From Arabiibacter massiliensis (GTDB lineage: Bacteria > Actinomycetota > Coriobacteriia > Coriobacteriales > Eggerthellaceae): a stretch of 64,000 nt of DNA. The position numbers and the translations under genes were made by a program. Below the pieces are notes generated by a model. It did no database searches. It saw only the letters and a program-made list of their open reading frames with translations, and was not told where the DNA came from. Below are positions 59,858-64,000 of this stretch, in pieces. How positions within the stretch are numbered: the first letter of the stretch is position 1; every line of letters starts with the position of its first letter. The stretch covers positions 2,449,400-2,513,399 of the forward strand of contig NZ_LT827021.1 in assembly GCF_900169505.1 (NCBI RefSeq), in the 5' to 3' direction.

Positions 59858-61522
59858 TTATTCGGCCAAACGCTTAGCCAGCAGGTAGGCGAAGACGACG
59901 CATCGACTATGGCTTATGCCGCTGAACTCGTGAGGGTACGAATCGCTGAACATGTCGCCCGAGCAGTTGCCGAGGGCGTAAAGCCCGGGAATCGGTAGGC
60001 CGGAGGCGTTAATGACCTCGGATTGCGAGGTTACGCGCAGGCCGGAAACAGTTACAAGGTTGGCACCGCCCTCTTCCGCCGCGTAGTACGGGCCCTTTGC
60101 GAAGGACATCATCATGCCGGTGTCGGCTCCCCAATCAAGGTCCTCTCCGAGCTCATGGAGTTCGGTCATCCGCTCGAATGTGGCTTTGAGGTTGGCGGCG
60201 TCGATCCCCGTTTTCTCGGCAAGCTCCTCGATGGTTTCGGCTTGGATGATGATGTCCTCGGCGTCTTTCGCGAGATCATCTGGTTCGCGTTTTGCAGCTG
60301 ACATGGTGTAGCTCCGGTATGAAGTGCTCTCTATCGCGCTTGAGAGGGTTTCTCCGGCTAGCACGATGTAATCGCGTCCTCCCGATTGGCGCATGATCGC
60401 GTTCGCGACGTAGTTCGGGGCTGTGCACTCGTTCACGAATCGTTGTCCGGCCATGTTGACGCGGGGGAATCTGAGCGAAAGAAGCGGGGACGATTTCTTC
60501 GCCACGACCGAACCGCCGGGATCGCGCATCATCACGTGCGGGTAGGGATCCATGACTCCTCCGACGGATTCGCCCATCAGGTGGCCGTCGCCGGTGTTCT
60601 CGGTGTTGGGGAGGCGCCATGCGACAACGCACAGGTCTTCGGGCCTCATGCTCTTCTGGAGCATCTCCCAGTTGTTCTCGTAGCCGCCCGTGCAAAGGGC
60701 CACCCCTTTACCTGCAAGCAGCTTGCTGTAGCTCCCGCTTTTGTCTTTGGCAATTACGCCGGTGACTTTTCCGTCGCCATCTTGCGTGAGCTGACAAGCC
60801 GGGGTGTCGAAGCGAACAACGGCCCCGTTCGCCTCTGCGAGTTCGAGGAGGGCCTGCATCATCGCTTCGAGCCCTTCCTCGAACTGGATCTGGTCGTTGT
60901 AGGTGACGATTCCGTTGAAAACGTCTGTCGCGCCGCCGGGCTGGTTGAGGTAGGCGGTCGCTTTGCCCTTCACGGCGTCGACGAGCCAGTCGACAGCTTC
61001 CCCGTTGTGCTTGATCCACGTTTTCCACAGGTCGATGTTGCAGCGATACAGCGAGGACTTCAGCGCATCGTTGAAGTATGCGTCTTCGTCGAACTCGATC
61101 CCGGCTTCCTTCACGAGCTTGCAGCTGATGGAGCCGATGTCATGGCCGCGCACGTTGAAGCTCGACGTTTTTTCGAGGAGCGCCGTTTTCAGCCCGTTCT
61201 GCGCCGACGCTGCCGCCAGCGTCAGCCCGGCGATGCCTGCTCCGCACACTACTAGGTCGTACTCTTCGGTTGAGCTGATCTGGTCGTCTTGCACGGGGTC
61301 GCTCACGTACGCCACCGTTCCCGCCGGTGGAGGGAAGTACTCGTACTGGACCCCCGTGGCCATACCCTGCATTCCCGCTGGCTGCGGCGTGGCTTCGGCT
61401 TTCTGCGGCGCGGGGTCGCTCCCTTTCGTCGGCGTGGTCGGCGCGCACCCGGCCAGCCCCATGGCGGCGAGCGACGCGATGCCGCCTGCTACAAACGTCC
61501 TTCTCGTGAATCCCCTTTGCAT
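59858..61522 (-). CDS. Tat-exported lipoprotein flavoprotein reductase (FAD_binding_2 family)
   Basis: A 554-residue protein with a Tat signal (FTRRTFVAGGIASL), lipobox Cys26 and a Pro/Ala linker. The FAD domain starts YDLVVCGAGIAGLTLAA near residue 88. It is a member of the same superfamily as the proteins at 5955 and 56339 but clearly diverged. Near the C-terminus the substrate-side motif is SYPHEFSGISHSRCVV rather than that of fumarate reductase. It needs an external electron donor. ATG 61522 follows gagaggagacatc; the longer frame is unsupported. It is divergent from a membrane LuxR gene. Confidence 0.82.
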   Translation of the reverse strand: MQRGFTRRTFVAGGIASLAAMGLAGCAPTTPTKGSDPAPQKAEATPQPAGMQGMATGVQYEYFPPPAGTVAYVSDPVQDDQISSTEEYDLVVCGAGIAGLTLAAASAQNGLKTALLEKTSSFNVRGHDIGSISCKLVKEAGIEFDEDAYFNDALKSSLYRCNIDLWKTWIKHNGEAVDWLVDAVKGKATAYLNQPGGATDVFNGIVTYNDQIQFEEGLEAMMQALLELAEANGAVVRFDTPACQLTQDGDGKVTGVIAKDKSGSYSKLLAGKGVALCTGGYENNWEMLQKSMRPEDLCVVAWRLPNTENTGDGHLMGESVGGVMDPYPHVMMRDPGGSVVAKKSSPLLSLRFPRVNMAGQRFVNECTAPNYVANAIMRQSGGRDYIVLAGETLSSAIESTSYRSYTMSAAKREPDDLAKDAEDIIIQAETIEELAEKTGIDAANLKATFERMTELHELGEDLDWGADTGMMMSFAKGPYYAAEEGGANLVTVSGLRVTSQSEVINASGLPIPGLYALGNCSGDMFSDSYPHEFSGISHSRCVVFAYLLAKRLAE

Positions 61523-61660
61523 GATGTCTCCTCTCCGGCTGTGCGATTTGCCTCCTTTGCGGGCAACAGCTATTCTTCTCGGAGAGGGGGAGCGTGTATT
61601 CATGCAAGGCGGATGATTTTTCTCATGCGTTCCCTTGTCATGCGATAAGAATGAGAAGGG

Positions 61661-63130
61661 GTGAGGAGTTTGCGGGAGGGATGCGAAGCGCCGACAGGGC
61701 GTGTCTACGACGTACGTGTGCTTGCGCTCACCTTGTCGTTTGCGCTGTTCTGGGCTGGGCACACCGTCGTGAACTATGTTCCCATGGTCGGCGATGACGC
61801 GGCCGGCGGCTCCTGGTACGTGAGCAACGTTTTCATGTGCGTTGTCTACGTCGTCGCCATCGTCTTCTCCAAAAAGCTTCAGCTGCGGTTGGCTTCCACA
61901 CGGTTCGTTTGCGTCGTTGTGGCGCTCCAGATCGCTTCCATCCTCCTGCGGTCGGGCTTCCCCGTCGCTTCATCTGACGGAGACCCCTTGTTCGTGCCTC
62001 TCTTTTTCGCGCAGCACGCCTTGATGGCCCTTGGGACGGCCGGCTATGCGATGGTGCTGTTTGATAGGTTCTGCTGCCTGGAGGGTTCCTCCGACAGGCG
62101 TTTCGCAATGCTGTTCGGCACGCTTATGTCGTTTTTCTTTTGCCTGGCGGCGACAAGCCTCGACGCTTCGATCGGTCGGGTGCTTGCACTCGCCTTCCCC
62201 GCGCTGTCGGCGCTTGTTCTCTTGCGCTATGTGCCTGCCTGCGATCCGGTCGAGGGGGAGCCCTGCATCGAAACGCGGTCGCGGCGGCCTGCGCCCGGCT
62301 ATCTGAAGACACTTGCCATGATTTTCGTCTTCGCGCTGTCCTTGAATTTCATACGCATCGCCGTGGAAAGTTCGACGGGAACTGCCGAAGCCGGGCGAGC
62401 GGGTGGTTTTGCCGAGATCGCGCTTGTGCTCGCAGTGATAACGGTCATGGAGTTCGCTTTCAAAAAACCGGCTTCCGTTGCGGTGCCGTTGGCCCTCATC
62501 ACCCTGATCACGTTCGCGATGCTTTGCGTTTTGATGCGCGTCCGTCCGCTGTTCGGAGTCGCTTCGGCGTTTGCCGCGGCGGGCTATTTCTATTATGTGA
62601 CGCTTCTTTGGAGGATCGCCGCCGATCATGCGCGAGGGTCGTCCAACCGGGTAGGCGTCATGGCGGTTGCATTCGCCGTGAACGCTTGCGGACTCTTTTT
62701 CGGAACGGTCGCCGCGCATGTGACCCTTGCTCTGCCGGAGACTTCGAGCCTCGTGGTGTCGCTTTGCATAGCGTACTTGGTGTTTGTGGCGGGGTTCGTA
62801 TTGTCGCGCTTGGACTACTTGGGCGTGCGGCGTGGGGAAGAGGGCACGCCGAGGTGGCGGGGCGCGTATGAGGGCGAAGGCTTCGAGCGCGCATTGAGAT
62901 CCATAGCCGATGAGTACGGCCTCACGAACAGGGAGCTCGAAACCCTTCGGCATGCCGTCTCGCGAAAAGGATACAAGGCCATAGCCTCGAGCATGGGCGT
63001 GTCGGAGAACACGGTCAAGACCCATGCCGCCCACATATATCAAAAGCTCGACTTGCACTCGAAAGACGAACTCGCCCTGTTCGTCGAAAAACGCATGAAG
63101 GAGCACGGAGCGAATCTTCGCGAGCCTTGA
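61661..63130 (+). CDS. Membrane-embedded LuxR-family transcriptional regulator
   Basis: A 489-residue protein with about twelve hydrophobic helices and a C-terminal LuxR helix-turn-helix (LTNRELETLRHAVSRKGYKAI, here a family landmark, then MGVSENTVKTHAAHIYQKLD). The helix-turn-helix includes an unusual VSRKG in place of the common LARGR. Start GTG 61661 follows agaaggg. It is divergent from the third flavoprotein gene, 138 bases apart, and probably controls it. A stem (cttcgcgag/ctcgcgaag, 63116-63168) overlaps its stop codon. Confidence 0.85.
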   Translation: MRSLREGCEAPTGRVYDVRVLALTLSFALFWAGHTVVNYVPMVGDDAAGGSWYVSNVFMCVVYVVAIVFSKKLQLRLASTRFVCVVVALQIASILLRSGFPVASSDGDPLFVPLFFAQHALMALGTAGYAMVLFDRFCCLEGSSDRRFAMLFGTLMSFFFCLAATSLDASIGRVLALAFPALSALVLLRYVPACDPVEGEPCIETRSRRPAPGYLKTLAMIFVFALSLNFIRIAVESSTGTAEAGRAGGFAEIALVLAVITVMEFAFKKPASVAVPLALITLITFAMLCVLMRVRPLFGVASAFAAAGYFYYVTLLWRIAADHARGSSNRVGVMAVAFAVNACGLFFGTVAAHVTLALPETSSLVVSLCIAYLVFVAGFVLSRLDYLGVRRGEEGTPRWRGAYEGEGFERALRSIADEYGLTNRELETLRHAVSRKGYKAIASSMGVSENTVKTHAAHIYQKLDLHSKDELALFVEKRMKEHGANLREP

Positions 63131-63597
63131 GTCCGACAAACGCGTATTCGGGAGAGGGACTCGCGAAGCTATGCACCAGATTTGCGTCTGTGCGAGCTGT
63201 TGCATGAGGCTAACTCGTTGGAGGGCTTTCTGTGATTCACGCGACCAGGCACGATGCGAGCTTCACGCGAGAAAAGACGAGTTTCCCCCAGCTAACACCT
63301 CGCACAGACGCAAATTCCGTGCAACCCGAGAAATTGGGGGCTTCATTCTCGCTGGACGACAAACACGGCGCGCCAACTCGGTTCTTCGACGAAACGAGGT
63401 GCTCGAGTCACAGTTTTGTCCGCTCTGAAGCGATTTCAGGCGGTTGGGGTGATTTCCAGCCGCTATCAAGCGAAGGGTGAAGGCGTTTTCCCAGCTCGCG
63501 AGAAGCTCCCCTCGCGATGTTAGCCCGTGCGAGCTTCAGAACGGCGAAAACTGTGCATCGGGGCAGCCGATTCCGCGATGTCGTGCTTGCAGCGCCG
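63131..63597. other. 467-base intergenic region with a large inverted repeat
   Basis: It holds the 17-bp perfect inverted repeat 63180-63196/63299-63315 and echoes of gcgagcttca (63257, 63530). Open frames here lack ribosome sites and resemble no protein I know. It may be an RNA gene or a decayed mobile element. Confidence 0.5.
63180..63315. repeat. 136-bp segment bounded by a 17-bp perfect inverted repeat
   Basis: atttgcgtctgtgcgag and its exact reverse complement enclose 102 bases. No gene lies between them. Confidence 0.85.
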
Positions 63598-63966
63598 CTA
63601 ATCTTTCCCGACGATGGCGTTCATGATGCCGGATACGATGCTGATCACGATGCTCGCCACGAAGGCGCTGCCGAAGGTGGCGATGTCGATGCCCACCTGG
63701 AAGATGCCGTTGGCCAGCCACGCGGCCACGTACAGCATGAACGTGTTCACCACCAGGTAGAAGATGCCCAGCGTGATGAACGTGATGGGCAGGCTGAGCA
63801 CCTGCATGATGGGCTTGATGCTGATGTTGATGAGCGACAGGATGAGCCCGAAGATGGCGATGGCCGCCCAGGCCTCGGTGCCGCCCACCACCTCGATGCC
63901 CGGCACCAGCCACACGGCCACGCCCACGGCGATGGCGGTCACAAGCCAGCGGATGATGAAGTTCAT
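63598..63966 (-). CDS. Phage-holin-4-like small membrane protein (YvlD family)
   Basis: A 122-residue, four-helix membrane protein matching the PF04020/YvlD family (MNFIIRWLVTAIAVGVAVWLV, with SIKPIMQVLSLPITFITLGIF). Despite the holin name, these chromosomal proteins occur widely without phage genes; a role in envelope stress is suggested in other bacteria. The start follows aaaggacgcccc. No phage genes are near. Confidence 0.85.
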   Translation of the reverse strand: MNFIIRWLVTAIAVGVAVWLVPGIEVVGGTEAWAAIAIFGLILSLINISIKPIMQVLSLPITFITLGIFYLVVNTFMLYVAAWLANGIFQVGIDIATFGSAFVASIVISIVSGIMNAIVGKD

Positions 63967-64000
63967 GGGGCGTCCTTTCGCGCGATTTCTCTCGGAAGCA

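Noticed and set aside
63598..63966. Prophage holin
   Set aside because: The protein belongs to the chromosomal YvlD/PF04020 family, and no phage structural, lysis or integrase genes are present.
1..64000. tRNA or rRNA genes
   Set aside because: No convincing T-loop/acceptor combinations or rRNA segments were noticed by eye. A tRNAscan run would be needed to exclude a missed tRNA.

Overview
The window is GC-rich (roughly two-thirds G+C by eye) and most resembles a gut Coriobacteriia genome, probably Eggerthella or a close relative. The grounds are Tat-exported lipoprotein flavoprotein reductases paired with membrane-embedded LuxR regulators, large MalT-type LuxR proteins, sortase-like surface proteins, anaerobic Fe-S enzymes (Hcp, a ferredoxin-tailed aldo/keto reductase, a four-cluster ferredoxin protein) and a 2-hydroxyacyl-CoA dehydratase-activase relative cut by the left edge. 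The genus is inferred; no rRNA or tRNA was found to confirm it.

Layout. 1-5.1 kb: truncated activase-like gene, LysR regulator, aquaporin with a zinc-ribbon mini-protein, an RclA-like flavin disulfide oxidoreductase, universal stress protein. 5.2-11.2 kb: rhodanese lipoprotein, first flavoprotein/LuxR pair, 14-TM drug exporter. 11.2-18.1 kb: rRNA/tRNA methyltransferase, isochorismatase-like hydrolase, Crp/Fnr regulator divergent from hcp, ferritin-VIT fusion, small membrane protein, mazG. 18.3-24.7 kb: a 1394-residue GGDEF-EAL-PAS-GGDEF protein, a small alarmone synthetase and a GH30 glycosidase. 24.7-28.4 kb: TDT transporter/LysR pair and an aldo/keto reductase with a MerR-type promoter, flanked by two exact parS sites. 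28.4-30.6 kb: ferredoxin protein and threonine aldolase. 30.6-33.8 kb: two AAA ATPase genes with tandem iteron arrays. 33.8-51.5 kb: two giant surface proteins, two MalT-type LuxR regulators, an exported alkyl-sulfatase-like enzyme and a third AAA ATPase with its own iterons. 51.6-56.1 kb: acetyltransferase, ferritin, ZIP transporter with a structured leader, membrane protein, iron alcohol dehydrogenase. 56.3-63.1 kb: two further flavoprotein/LuxR pairs with somewhat lower GC. The right end carries a small holin-like membrane protein.

How it fits together. Three exported flavoproteins, each beside a membrane LuxR protein, look like substrate-inducible anaerobic respiration modules. Hcp with its Fnr-type regulator, the RclA-like enzyme, ferritin, the ferritin-VIT fusion and the ZIP transporter form a scattered redox and metal stress set. 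Two parS sites suggest the region is near the replication origin. The intergenic space is seeded with a palindromic repeat family (core GGGGACwGTCCCC) sitting at gene ends.

The most unusual signal is the AAA ATPase cassettes. Two encode an ATPase fused to a D...ExK nuclease-like domain, and one encodes an ATPase with a winged helix. Each has its own short-period direct repeats: exactly 23-bp period for both nuclease-like paralogues, though with different sequences, and 20-bp for the winged-helix one. In one cassette the same array occurs on both sides of the gene.
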